A DNA stretch of 64,000 bases from Paenibacillus mendelii (lineage in GTDB: Bacteria > Bacillota > Bacilli > Paenibacillales > Paenibacillaceae). The translations under genes were made by a program, and so were the position numbers. Shown here piece by piece: positions 40,533-49,354 of this stretch. The notes under the pieces are model-generated. The model had not been told where the DNA came from. It saw only the letters and a program-made list of their open reading frames with translations, and did no database searches. The stretch is taken from the NCBI RefSeq assembly GCF_024498075.1, contig NZ_JANHOF010000003.1, positions 558,001 to 622,000 on the forward strand. Direction: 5' to 3'. The first letter of the stretch is position 1. Each line of letters starts with the position of its first letter.

Positions 40533-41516
40533 TTAAATTCTTTCCGTATCTGTATTCATTTCAGCTCTATACCAGGCGACTGTTCTTCTCAAACCTTGTA
40601 CGAGTTCAATCTCAGGGGAATATTTTAAAATCTTGCGCGATTTCGTCAAATCAGGAATTCGATTTGGGGTATCCTCGAAGTTTTTTCCATAAACGTTTGA
40701 ATGGGGAATGTATATTATAGCGGAGTTTGAGGCGGTAATTTTTTTGATTTTTTCCGCAAGCGCATTGATGGAAACGACTTCGTCCATTCCGATATTGAAG
40801 ACTTGACCGTTATGTTTAGCGTCTTGGCATAATAGGGTTCCGCGAACGGTATCTTCAATAAACGTAAAGGAGCGCGTTTGTTTGCCGTCCCCATGTATGG
40901 TAATGGGGGATCCCTTCAAGGCGGCCGTAATAAAGATTGGAATGACCCCGCCGTACTGGGTCGCCGTCGCTCTCGGACCATAAGTGTTGAAATATCGAAC
41001 TACCGTGACGGGAAGCCCTTTGTCCGCATAAGCAAAGCACAGATGCTCCTCAATCGCCTTAGCGGTAGCATAGCTCCATCGATGGACGTCAGGCGGTCCC
41101 AGCAGCCTGTCGGAGTTCTCATGAAAAGGCAGATTATCGTTTTTGCCGTAAACCTCGGAAGTCGAAGCGAAAACCACTTTGCACTTCCGCTTATACGCGA
41201 GCTCGAACACGTTCATCGATCCTCCGATATTATCCTCTATGACTCTCAGCGGGTTTTCCACAATTGTTTTGATGCCGAGTACGGCCGCAAGGTGATAGAC
41301 GACATCGCATTGGTTGATGATGCGGCTCAGCAATTCACGATCGAGCACGGAGCCTTGAACGAAGGTATGGTTCGGGTGATGGATCACTTCACCAAGATTG
41401 GTTATTTTTCCTGTAAGAAGATTATCCAGTGTGATAACCGTATGATTCATGTCAATCAGCTTTTTAACCAGATGGGATCCTATGAACCCGGCCCCGCCTG
41501 TAACGAGAATCTTCAC
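40533..41516 (-). CDS. NAD-dependent sugar epimerase/dehydratase (extended SDR)
   Basis: The Rossmann loop is TGGAGFIGSHL; catalytic residues are in STSEVYG and SYATAKAIEEH (Tyr-x3-Lys). NTYGPRA and IHGDGKQTRSF are typical of NDP-sugar epimerases and UDP-glucuronate-modifying enzymes. Length 327. GTG start after AGGAGGTGAG. It belongs to the deacetylase-formyltransferase-GT2 operon; a UDP-sugar substrate is likely, the exact reaction open. Confidence 0.85.
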   Translation of the reverse strand: MKILVTGGAGFIGSHLVKKLIDMNHTVITLDNLLTGKITNLGEVIHHPNHTFVQGSVLDRELLSRIINQCDVVYHLAAVLGIKTIVENPLRVIEDNIGGSMNVFELAYKRKCKVVFASTSEVYGKNDNLPFHENSDRLLGPPDVHRWSYATAKAIEEHLCFAYADKGLPVTVVRYFNTYGPRATATQYGGVIPIFITAALKGSPITIHGDGKQTRSFTFIEDTVRGTLLCQDAKHNGQVFNIGMDEVVSINALAEKIKKITASNSAIIYIPHSNVYGKNFEDTPNRIPDLTKSRKILKYSPEIELVQGLRRTVAWYRAEMNTDTERI

Positions 41517-41556
41517 GAACGCTCACCTCCTGTAAATTTGTTTTAAACGGCAAGGG

Positions 41557-42477
41557 CTAGCTAAATAAATCATGTTGTTTAACGACGCCGGGATAGTCAT
41601 ATTTTTTCACCAAAATTGAGCCGTCAACGGTCTTCATAACGAATTGGGCTTCAAAAGCGGCGATAACTTCTCCTACCAGATATTTTGAAGTATCTATAAA
41701 CGCGTCGAAGGGGACGGCTTCCCATATAATCAGTTTCTTCTGATCGGCGGAATGCAAGAAAGCGCCGGGAAAGGGACGGGACACCCCACGCACCAAATTG
41801 TAAATTTCCTTTGTTGAAGATAGCAGCGATATTTTCCCGTCTTCAGGCGTTCGTTTTGGGTACCAGGTCGATAAGTTGGATCTTTGGGGTTCCAGGAAAA
41901 TAGAATGTTTACGGTAGTCCTTGATCAATTCGGCAACCTGCTCCAGTCCGACGAGCACGGTCTTGTAATGCAACGATTCCATCGTATCGAATTCATTAAT
42001 TTCAAATACTTTGATGGAATGTATGCCCCCTCTGTCCGCTTCCTCATTGTACATAAACAGGTTATTGAGAAACCGGGTATGGCCCTTGATGATGGACCAA
42101 TTCAGGGGCGAGCGGCCTCTCCCGTAAGGAAGATGGCCGGGGCTGCCGTGAAATCCGAATACCCCGGTTTGAAACCGGCTTAGCACAGCTTGCGGGATAA
42201 GCCTCTGCCAGCCGACGGAAATTCCGAGGTCAAATTCGTTTGATGAAAAAAACGCCATGCATTCCGGGCTGCGTAACGAGTAATCGTCGACGATCATGGT
42301 TGGAATGCCCAGGCTCTGGGCGCACTCGACAACGTTGCCGAATCCGGATATGGCATGTTCGTATTTGGCGCTGTCTACTGTGACGATGAGGTCTATGGGA
42401 ATGAGTTGGCGATGAATGTGCTCAATGTATCGCATCGTTGTCGATTTGTTGCCAAATATGACAACTTTATAGTTCAT
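41557..42477 (-). CDS. Formyltransferase-family protein, probably sugar N-formyltransferase
   Basis: The 306-residue protein matches the methionyl-tRNA-formyltransferase fold: VVIFGNKSTT start, ISVGWQRLIP, then GFHGSPGHLPYGRGRSPLNW with the catalytic His, and a later EADRGGI with the Asp. The Asn usual two residues before His is Gly here, as in some sugar formyltransferases. A C-terminal OB-like domain is present. It may formylate an amino sugar with 10-formyl-THF. RBS GGGGAGTGAG; directly follows the deacetylase gene. Confidence 0.75.
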   Translation of the reverse strand: MNYKVVIFGNKSTTMRYIEHIHRQLIPIDLIVTVDSAKYEHAISGFGNVVECAQSLGIPTMIVDDYSLRSPECMAFFSSNEFDLGISVGWQRLIPQAVLSRFQTGVFGFHGSPGHLPYGRGRSPLNWSIIKGHTRFLNNLFMYNEEADRGGIHSIKVFEINEFDTMESLHYKTVLVGLEQVAELIKDYRKHSIFLEPQRSNLSTWYPKRTPEDGKISLLSSTKEIYNLVRGVSRPFPGAFLHSADQKKLIIWEAVPFDAFIDTSKYLVGEVIAAFEAQFVMKTVDGSILVKKYDYPGVVKQHDLFS

Positions 42478-42481
42478 GTTC

Positions 42482-43231
42482 TCACTCCCCGCTGATTTGT
42501 ATGTCTTGTTCGAAGTGGTTGCATTCCGATTTTAACGTGTTGTTAAATTCCATTCTCTTCTCATGCTGGAGCATTCGGAAGTTAGTATTCGAAGTGTAGC
42601 CGGCCGTCGTCCATTCATCAGGATGGATGAGAAGCTGGATTTTGGATTGTTTTTTTAAGATTTTCTTGTCAGGATAACCGTACTTCCATTGATGCCGGGA
42701 ATCTGCGATATACTTTATGGTTAATTCAGACCAATCCTTTTCTTGAAATTTGAAATACAAATCGTCATAGGTATTTATCAGTCCATCGATTTTTAATCCA
42801 AGCGTTAAAATTTCTTTGGAAGGACGATGGTAGGAAAAACGGTCAATCGGTATGCCCAGCATTTTTTCCATGATCTCTACATCTTGAATAATATAATCTT
42901 GAAGCTGATCTCTGCTTTCCAGCATTCCCAAATGCACATGGAGGCCGATGTAATGGCCGATCTCGTGTATGTTCCGGACGGTCTGAATATTTCCCGCCGA
43001 GAACAAATTGTACGCATCATTCCGAATTTGAAACAAATAACTAGAGCGTATGCCAAGCATACTCTCTAGAATCGCCATTTTGTGAGCTCTTTCTATGGAA
43101 AATTCCACATCGTGGCGCAAGACGATAAAGTTCTTGGTGTCCCGGTTTACTTTGCTGAAATCCATATAATGACGGGAAGCTGCAAGATTTCGAAGCAATT
43201 CGGAATACTCCATATAAGAAAAAGGGTTCAC
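42482..43231 (-). CDS. Polysaccharide deacetylase-like protein
   Basis: Length 249. The motif VLRHDVEFSIERA corresponds to the catalytic Asp and first metal Asp of NodB-type deacetylases, GLHVHLG to the metal His pair and FSYHRPS to the Arg/Pro loop. GTG start with GAGGTGA. No signal peptide, so a cytoplasmic substrate such as a nucleotide or lipid-linked sugar is likely. First gene of the minus-strand operon; with the formyltransferase next, deacetylation followed by formylation is a possible sequence. Confidence 0.72.
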   Translation of the reverse strand: MNPFSYMEYSELLRNLAASRHYMDFSKVNRDTKNFIVLRHDVEFSIERAHKMAILESMLGIRSSYLFQIRNDAYNLFSAGNIQTVRNIHEIGHYIGLHVHLGMLESRDQLQDYIIQDVEIMEKMLGIPIDRFSYHRPSKEILTLGLKIDGLINTYDDLYFKFQEKDWSELTIKYIADSRHQWKYGYPDKKILKKQSKIQLLIHPDEWTTAGYTSNTNFRMLQHEKRMEFNNTLKSECNHFEQDIQISGE

Positions 43232-43334
43232 TTATTCACCTCACATGTAGAGACAAGGAATCGAAAACGTTCCATGCCAGTTTATGCTGTATATGATTTT
43301 CAGACACCACGTTTACCTATAGGGTTGTATCCAT

Positions 43335-43362
43335 ACCAAACAAATGGTGACGGCATAAGATA
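43335..43362 (+). promoter_or_regulatory. Candidate sigma-K promoter of the epimerase-CgeB-GT operon
   Basis: AC at 43335-43336 and CATAAGATA at 43354-43362 are 17 bases apart, the same spacing as before the giant repeat gene. The start codon is 48 bases downstream. Confidence 0.5.
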
Positions 43363-43409
43363 CCATTACGACTTGAATTGGAATTGATGCTTGAAGGAGA
43401 GAGAGTATA

Positions 43410-44354
43410 TTGGCGACATATCTAATTACCGGAGGGGCCGGGTTTATCGGGTCCCATCTGGCGAGCAGGCTTGTAAGGGATGGACATCGGGTCAAGGTGT
43501 TGGACAATTTACAAACCGGAAAAATCGAGAATTTGAAGGGAATACTTTCAGACATCCAATTCGTGGAGGGGAGCATAACGGACCCCGACGCGTTGAAGCT
43601 CGCTATGGACGGCGTGGAGATCGTCTTTCACCAAGGAGCGATTCCTTCCGTCCCCAAATCGATACGAAATCCGATTAAAAGCAATTACGATAATGTGAAT
43701 GGGACGCTTCAGGTGCTGCACACTGCGGTTGCCCAAGGAGTCAGAAGAGTCGTTTATGCCGCTTCTTCCTCGGTTTACGGAGATTCGGAGGTACTGCCCA
43801 AATCGGAAATGATGGTAGCCAATCCAATATCCCCTTATGCCATAACTAAATATACAGGGGAGCTGTACTGCAAAGTGTTCAACCGGATTTATGGCTTGGA
43901 AACCTTGTCTCTGCGCTACTTCAATGTATTTGGTCCGAGGCAGGACCCCAATGCCGAATATGCGGCCGTCATACCCAAATTCATTGCCTCGATCATGATG
44001 AACATTCCTCCGACTATTCATGGCGATGGCTTGAAATCCCGCGATTTTACGTATGTCGATAATGTCGTAACGGCTAATCTGCTTGCTGCGAGCGCTCCGA
44101 GAGTTCAAGGAGAATCGATCAATATCGGCTGCGGGAAACGGATAACGCTGAACGAAGTCGCAGAGAAAATCGGGATGATGTTAAACAATCCTTTGCTTCC
44201 GGTTTATGATGAAGAACCGAAAGGGGATGTGAAGCACTCGCTTGCCGACATTCGTTATGCCGAAGAACTGATTGATTATAAACCGCATATCGATTTTCAG
44301 GAAGGATTGAAGAAGACCGTGGAGTGGTTTTCGAGTGCAAATAATGAGGGATAG
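43410..44354 (+). CDS. NAD-dependent sugar 4-epimerase-like SDR
   Basis: Length 314. TGGAGFIGSHLASRL is the NAD loop; SSSVYGD and SPYAITKYTGE give the catalytic Ser and Tyr-x3-Lys. FNVFGPRQDP and HGDGLKSRDFTYV are typical of GalE/WbpP-type UDP-sugar epimerases. TTG start after GAAGGAGAGAG. It leads a six-gene plus-strand operon of glycosyltransferases and is divergent from the deacetylase operon, which encodes a second SDR. Confidence 0.87.
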   Translation: MATYLITGGAGFIGSHLASRLVRDGHRVKVLDNLQTGKIENLKGILSDIQFVEGSITDPDALKLAMDGVEIVFHQGAIPSVPKSIRNPIKSNYDNVNGTLQVLHTAVAQGVRRVVYAASSSVYGDSEVLPKSEMMVANPISPYAITKYTGELYCKVFNRIYGLETLSLRYFNVFGPRQDPNAEYAAVIPKFIASIMMNIPPTIHGDGLKSRDFTYVDNVVTANLLAASAPRVQGESINIGCGKRITLNEVAEKIGMMLNNPLLPVYDEEPKGDVKHSLADIRYAEELIDYKPHIDFQEGLKKTVEWFSSANNEG

Positions 44355-44357
44355 AGG

Positions 44358-45377
44358 ATGATCGAATCCATGAGCAAAGAAAAACTGAAAATACTCTATT
44401 TCGGCGTCGATCAAACCAACTGGGTCAAAGAGAATTGGGAATATTTCAACGCTGAGTTAAACAAAATGCCGAATTTACAGGTCGCTTACTTTCGCGAAGG
44501 AGGAGCCATTCACGATATTATACGTCAAATCGGCTTTACTCCCGATTTTATTTTTTTCGGCGACTTCAAAAAGACGAGAACGATTTCCGTTACCGGATTG
44601 GATCAAGTTTCGATTCCCAAAGGCGTGTTAGCGATAGATCTTCAAAGCAGTCCGGATATCTTCAGGAAATTCGTGAAAAAAAATAAAATTAATCTGATTT
44701 TCAGCGTCTATCGGGATGCGTTCTTCCGTTTCTTCCCGGAGTTTGCGAAGAAGTTCGTCTGGCTGCCGCATCATGTGTACACGCCCGTCTTCAAGGATTA
44801 CAAGCTTCCCAAAGAAATCGATTACTTATTGATGGGTGCGGTAGGCAAGGATTTATACCCGGTCCGAACCAAAATATTGCATAGGATGAAAGGAACCCGA
44901 GGGTTTGTATATCATAAACACCCGGGGTACAAGTATTTTAGCGAACAAGAAAGGAAAAAGGCATTGATCGGCAAAAATTTCGCCCGTGAAATAAACCACT
45001 CCAAACTATTTTTTACCGATGACAGCAAGTATCGTTATCCTATTTCCAAATATTATGAAGTGGCCGCATGCAACACCTTGGTTGTCGGTACCGGTTCGCG
45101 CGAATTGAATGATCTGGGGTTTATTCATCGAAAGACATTCGTGGAAATCGACAAACATAATTTCAAAGATAGGGCTAAATATTACTTGAAGCGGGAGAAA
45201 CGAAGGGAAGAAATTGCGCGTCGCGGCTATGAAATGGTTAGGACCCATCATGCGACGTCGATTCGCGCCCGCCAATTCGTCGATTGCATCAGAAGGTACT
45301 TGGGATGGAAAAGAAAGCTTGATCCAAATTCTAACAGACCGATATGGATGAGACTTCATGATGAAATGCCGTCATGA
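44358..45377 (+). CDS. CgeB-like glycosyltransferase
   Basis: The 339-residue GT-B type protein has an N-terminal LKILYFGVDQTNWVKENWEYF, central FVWLPHHVYTPVF and DYLLMGAVGKDLYPVR, and a C-terminal donor-site block ISKYYEVAACNTLVV with late GYEMVRTHHA. Bacillus CgeB is a mother-cell protein that affects the spore's outermost layer. A very similar gene follows. ATG 44358 is 3 bases after the epimerase stop, RBS GAGGG. Confidence 0.8.
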   Translation: MIESMSKEKLKILYFGVDQTNWVKENWEYFNAELNKMPNLQVAYFREGGAIHDIIRQIGFTPDFIFFGDFKKTRTISVTGLDQVSIPKGVLAIDLQSSPDIFRKFVKKNKINLIFSVYRDAFFRFFPEFAKKFVWLPHHVYTPVFKDYKLPKEIDYLLMGAVGKDLYPVRTKILHRMKGTRGFVYHKHPGYKYFSEQERKKALIGKNFAREINHSKLFFTDDSKYRYPISKYYEVAACNTLVVGTGSRELNDLGFIHRKTFVEIDKHNFKDRAKYYLKREKRREEIARRGYEMVRTHHATSIRARQFVDCIRRYLGWKRKLDPNSNRPIWMRLHDEMPS

Positions 45378-45417
45378 AAATCGTTAGAACGATCCAAACA
45401 GAGGAAGAGGCGAAGGC

Positions 45418-46428
45418 ATGAAAGACAGGAAATTGAAAATTTTATATTTTACCGGGGATCAGACCCATTATGTGAAAGAGAATTGGGAGTATTTCAAGTC
45501 CGAACTAAGTAAGCTGCCGAACGTGCGGGTCGCGTATGTATCCAAGAGCGGGCCAATCGATGAAATAATGAAAGAAATAGGATTTACTCCCGATTTTATC
45601 TTCTTTGACGACATGAAACAGACAAAATCGCTTGTAATCACCGGTTTGGATAATATCGGTATTCCCAAGGGGGTATTGGCTGTCGACCTCCACGGTAATC
45701 CCGGCTTCGGCCAATTTGTGACGAACAACAAAATCGATCTTATTTTCTCTATATATCGGGATGCTTTCTATCGCTTTTATCCGGAGTTTGTCAAGAAGCT
45801 TGTCTGGTTCCCCCATCATGTCTATACGCCGATATTCAAATATTACGGATTAGACCGAAGAATCGATTACTTATTAATGGGTGCGGTAAGCAAAGCTCAC
45901 TATCCTTTAAGGGCAACTATTGCGCGTGAAATGGCTGGCGTAAAAGGATTTGTTCGTCACAATCACCCCGGCTATCAATATTTCAGCAGCAAAGACAGGA
46001 ACACGGCATTGATTGGCAAAAGATACGCGAAGGAAATCAACCGGGCAAAAGTTTTTTTTACCGACAGCTGCGTTCACGATTACCCGATAGCCAAATACTA
46101 CGAAGTAACAGCATGCAAAACGCTGCTGCTCGCATCCGGTTCTCAGGAATTAAGGGATCTCGGGTTCATTCATAAGGAAACCTTTGTTCAGATCGACGTG
46201 AAAGATTATTACGAGAAGGCACGCTACTATTTAAAGCGAAAAGACAAGAGGAGAGAGATTGCCGATCGAGGCTACCGGATGACCAGGGCCCATCATACGA
46301 CGGAAATAAGGGTACGGCAATTTGTCGCTTGCATCAGGAGATATTTGGGCTGGGACAGAAAGCTGGATCAACATTCTAAGGCTCCGATGTGGGTGAGATT
46401 ATATGAAGAAACATCTCTTGGTTTATGA
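45418..46428 (+). CDS. CgeB-like glycosyltransferase, tandem paralogue
   Basis: The 336-residue product matches the previous gene along its whole length: LKILYFTGDQTHYVKENWEYF, VWFPHHVYTPIF, DYLLMGAVSKAHYPLR and IAKYYEVTACKTLLL. Differences are spread evenly, so this is an older duplication. RBS GAGGAAGAGG. The last 26 bases overlap the next gene. The two may transfer different sugars to one acceptor. Confidence 0.8.
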   Translation: MKDRKLKILYFTGDQTHYVKENWEYFKSELSKLPNVRVAYVSKSGPIDEIMKEIGFTPDFIFFDDMKQTKSLVITGLDNIGIPKGVLAVDLHGNPGFGQFVTNNKIDLIFSIYRDAFYRFYPEFVKKLVWFPHHVYTPIFKYYGLDRRIDYLLMGAVSKAHYPLRATIAREMAGVKGFVRHNHPGYQYFSSKDRNTALIGKRYAKEINRAKVFFTDSCVHDYPIAKYYEVTACKTLLLASGSQELRDLGFIHKETFVQIDVKDYYEKARYYLKRKDKRREIADRGYRMTRAHHTTEIRVRQFVACIRRYLGWDRKLDQHSKAPMWVRLYEETSLGL

Positions 46429-47368
46429 TTACGAGTGGTGGGTTCTTGGTTATCGGGCCAGTATTATTCAAAAGCATCATCCGAATTTGCAAATTCTCTC
46501 GTTGGAAGATATGAAGCGGCTTGTTAAAAAGGAAGGGGCTTCTGCAATCAATCGCATGTACGGGGTCATCTCCGCGATGGGGCTGGAGATTGCTTCCAAA
46601 CTTCTGAAGTGGGGCGTTAGGGTCGATTCCTCCCAGGTCGGCAGTTATAATTTTTTTTCACGCAATGTAGATTCGTATCGCGAATGGTGCGATCGGCCGG
46701 ATATAGATAAATCCTTCGTGAAAAACGTCATCGGGCGAATCGAAAAGCTGGGAGCGTTCAATCCGAGACTGGTCAAGGTACTAAAGGAAATTGCACCCGA
46801 TCAAGATGTTCGATATATACGGCCTTTCGTAGAAACAAGTCTTTTCAAGCCTGACAAGAAACAAAGGATGGAACGAGAAAAAACTTTCACGATCGGATGG
46901 GCCGGCAATAAAGGAAGAAAGTCGAAAAATTACAAAACGCTCTACCTTCCGATTGTCAAAGCGTATAAAAAACATCCCTATGTCAAATTCGCGGAATCTA
47001 CAGTCGGGCAGCGCACGGTAAACGATATGCCCGCTTTCTATAACAAGCTGGATTTGTTATTGGTCACTTCCGCCAACGAAGGGGCGCCCAATCCTGCTTT
47101 GGAGGCTTACTCTTGCGGAATTCCCGTTCTTTCCACCAACGTCGGATATATCAAGACCGTAGCCCATGAAAAGGCTAGGTCGCTCATCCTCGACACGGAT
47201 CAACCCAAGCATTTCATTGAGAAAATCGATTATTTAGTAAAAAATCGAGATGCTTATCTAGAAATCAAAAAGGGTTGCAGAAGAAATATACGACATAATT
47301 GGACCGTAGAAAAGGCCATGGACGATTGGTTACGGATATTATTTAACATCAAGGGAGATAAGGAATGA
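46403..47368 (+). CDS. GT1/GT4-type glycosyltransferase
   Basis: Length 321. The C-terminal Rossmann half is clear: FTIGWAGNKGRKSKNY, then the donor-binding E-x7-E type segment SANEGAPNPALEAYSCGIPVL and NVGYIKTV. The N-terminal half is shorter than usual (about 150 residues). Starts inside the end of the CgeB-like gene and overlaps the next start by 4 bases. Confidence 0.85.
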   Translation: MKKHLLVYDYEWWVLGYRASIIQKHHPNLQILSLEDMKRLVKKEGASAINRMYGVISAMGLEIASKLLKWGVRVDSSQVGSYNFFSRNVDSYREWCDRPDIDKSFVKNVIGRIEKLGAFNPRLVKVLKEIAPDQDVRYIRPFVETSLFKPDKKQRMEREKTFTIGWAGNKGRKSKNYKTLYLPIVKAYKKHPYVKFAESTVGQRTVNDMPAFYNKLDLLLVTSANEGAPNPALEAYSCGIPVLSTNVGYIKTVAHEKARSLILDTDQPKHFIEKIDYLVKNRDAYLEIKKGCRRNIRHNWTVEKAMDDWLRILFNIKGDKE

Positions 47369-48120
47369 TGGCCAAGGTATTAAACAGCGGAGAGCTTATG
47401 GATCGCATTATTCGGGCACTCGATGAGAAGACCCCTTTATCCGTTGTTTCCGTCGGGTCAACGGAAAGCTATGTCATGGCCCAGTACACCGTGATGTCTG
47501 AAAAACGGTTTATGCGGCATAGAGAAGCGATCACGACAAATAGCGGGAGAGTTGACAGGGGCTTCACGTTTCCGAATGTGAAGCTTCGCGACGAGATGGT
47601 AGTGGCAGTCAAGAAGGCGGATATTATCGGATATAATATATGTCTTCGCGATATTTATGCCGGAAAAATGGTAGCTAGAGTGTTTCGGGCTTATGGAATA
47701 AAGCCCAGCTTCGTATTCGATACCTTAATACGCAGAGTTATTCCCTTCAATCAAAAAGTGAAGTTTAAAAATATGCTTCGGAATCGCAGAATTGTCTTGA
47801 TCGGAAGTAATGCGTCTAAAGTCAAGCAGGCACTGGAGCGCAGATGGGGGAAAAGGTTTCCGTTCAAAATAGTTGCCTGTATTCCTATGCGTTCTTATGA
47901 CGAAATGGAGAAGGTCAAAAGTGAGCTTGATGGAACCGAATTCGATTTGGCCTTAATAACCGCCGGCGTTAATGCTGTCATTCTTGCTTCGTATATTGCC
48001 GACCGTCTAGGGAAAGTTGCCTTCGACCTCGGACAAGGCATGAATTCATTAATGACGAAGAAAGTGTTGGAGACGGGATTCGTTCGGAGAGTAGGCCTGC
48101 AGAAACTAATGAAAATGTAA
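47365..48120 (+). CDS. GT-D fold-like protein lacking the D-G-E motif
   Basis: The 251-residue product aligns with the C-terminal domain of the 57437-58477 product: PLSVVSVGSTE against PLSVIRLGDGE, then KADIIGYN against SADIVGIP, RRIVLIGSNASKVKQAL and FDLALITAGVNAVI. The conserved Asp-Gly-Glu expected at the donor site is Ser-Thr-Glu here, so activity may be lost or changed. No tag. It overlaps the upstream gene in ATGATG and has RBS GGGAGATAAGG. Confidence 0.72.
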   Translation: MMAKVLNSGELMDRIIRALDEKTPLSVVSVGSTESYVMAQYTVMSEKRFMRHREAITTNSGRVDRGFTFPNVKLRDEMVVAVKKADIIGYNICLRDIYAGKMVARVFRAYGIKPSFVFDTLIRRVIPFNQKVKFKNMLRNRRIVLIGSNASKVKQALERRWGKRFPFKIVACIPMRSYDEMEKVKSELDGTEFDLALITAGVNAVILASYIADRLGKVAFDLGQGMNSLMTKKVLETGFVRRVGLQKLMKM

Positions 48121-48138
48121 GGCGTAGGAGGGCGGATA

Positions 48139-49146
48139 ATGAGAGTGCTTCATCTGCCGGTTGGCAGGCAAATGATTGAAATGTGCGCTGCTCTTCGCCG
48201 TATCGGCGTAGATGCCGCTGCATGTCATTTTCGCGATCGAAATCAGAATTTCGACTTGTGTCTTCATTTAGAGAAACAATCCGGAAGTAATCGAATGAAG
48301 CTGCGTGAGAGGTTCCTGAAGGAAGCGGTCGAACAATACGACGTCTTCCATTTTCATTTCGGCGAAACGTTCTATAAAGACCGTTCCGATCTGGAATATC
48401 TGAAGAAGCACGGAAAAAAGCTGATTGTCCAGCACCGCGGATCCGATGTTCGGATGCTTTCCGTCGCAAACGCCGAAGGAAGCGCAGATGTGCGCGTGAA
48501 AGGCGGGAGAAGAAGAGAAGAACGGGAAATCGTTCGGAAATTAAAGGAGTTATCGCAATATATCGACCATGCCATTGTCGCGGATCATGAACTGCTTGCC
48601 TATATAAAAGGGCGCTATAAGCATATCCACCTACTGAGGCAGTTTATCACATTGGATAAATTTCCTTTCTCCCCTCCGTCCGCGACTAACCGAAAACCTC
48701 TAATCGTACATGCTCCGACCAACGACTATCTGAAGGGAACGGAATATGTTCTTCAAGGAATCGACCGGCTGCGCAGGAAAGGACTTGACTTTGATTTCAA
48801 AATAATAAATGATGTAAGCCACAAAGAGGCGATCAAGGAATACCGGAAAGCGGATATTATTATCGATCAACTATTGCAAGGTTCTTTCGGGGTTTTAAGC
48901 CTTGAAGGGATGGCTCTTGGAAAACCGGTCATTTGTTACGTCCGAGACGGCATGATCCGGCATTATCCTCCCGGAATTGCCATTGTCAATGCCAATAAGG
49001 ATACGTTCTACGATGTGTTGAAGAAGTTGGTTAAAGACCCGGAATCTCGAAGAGAAATTGGCATTGCCGGAAGAACGTATATCGAAAAGCATTATGATTC
49101 CCGCCAACTTGCCTTGAAATTGGCATCCATATACAAGGAGCTATAA
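48139..49146 (+). CDS. GT4-type glycosyltransferase
   Basis: Length 335. N-terminal half MRVLHLPVGRQMIEM and YDVFHFHFGETF; linker LIVQHRGSDVR; donor domain LIVHAPTNDYLKGTEY, then DQLLQGSFGVLSLEGMALGKPVI with the Glu of the GT4 E-x7-E motif. The final residues resemble GT4 ends. RBS AGGAGG. It is the last gene of the operon; a terminator follows at 49197. Confidence 0.87.
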   Translation: MRVLHLPVGRQMIEMCAALRRIGVDAAACHFRDRNQNFDLCLHLEKQSGSNRMKLRERFLKEAVEQYDVFHFHFGETFYKDRSDLEYLKKHGKKLIVQHRGSDVRMLSVANAEGSADVRVKGGRRREEREIVRKLKELSQYIDHAIVADHELLAYIKGRYKHIHLLRQFITLDKFPFSPPSATNRKPLIVHAPTNDYLKGTEYVLQGIDRLRRKGLDFDFKIINDVSHKEAIKEYRKADIIIDQLLQGSFGVLSLEGMALGKPVICYVRDGMIRHYPPGIAIVNANKDTFYDVLKKLVKDPESRREIGIAGRTYIEKHYDSRQLALKLASIYKEL

Positions 49147-49196
49147 CGAAAGGAAGAAGGGGCGGCAGCCTGAACCGTGAACCCTGTTTATTCAAT

Positions 49197-49231
49197 AGAT
49201 GACTTCTGAATTCCTCGGGAGTCATCTTTTT
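49197..49231 (+). terminator. Terminator of the epimerase-CgeB-GT operon
   Basis: AGATGACTTC (49197-49206) pairs with GGAGTCATCT (49218-49227), one G-T pair, followed by six T. Confidence 0.8.
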
Positions 49232-49270
49232 TAATGTTCACCGGCTCCGCGCTGAGTCGTACAACACAAA

Positions 49271-49318
49271 TGACCCGCAAGAGGGTCACTTTTTTCAAAG
49301 TGTCCATCTTACGGGTCA
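49271..49318 (-). terminator. Terminator of the UDP-sugar dehydrogenase gene
   Basis: TGACCCGTAAGATGGACACTT on the minus strand pairs with a near-complementary arm ending GCGGGTCA at 49271, followed by TTTGTGTTG. A short inner hairpin (TGACCC/GGGTCA with CTTTTTTC) could work in plus direction. Confidence 0.6.
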
Positions 49319-49354
49319 TAGTTAAGCCAGTAACTTCCGGCAAATGGCCGCTTA

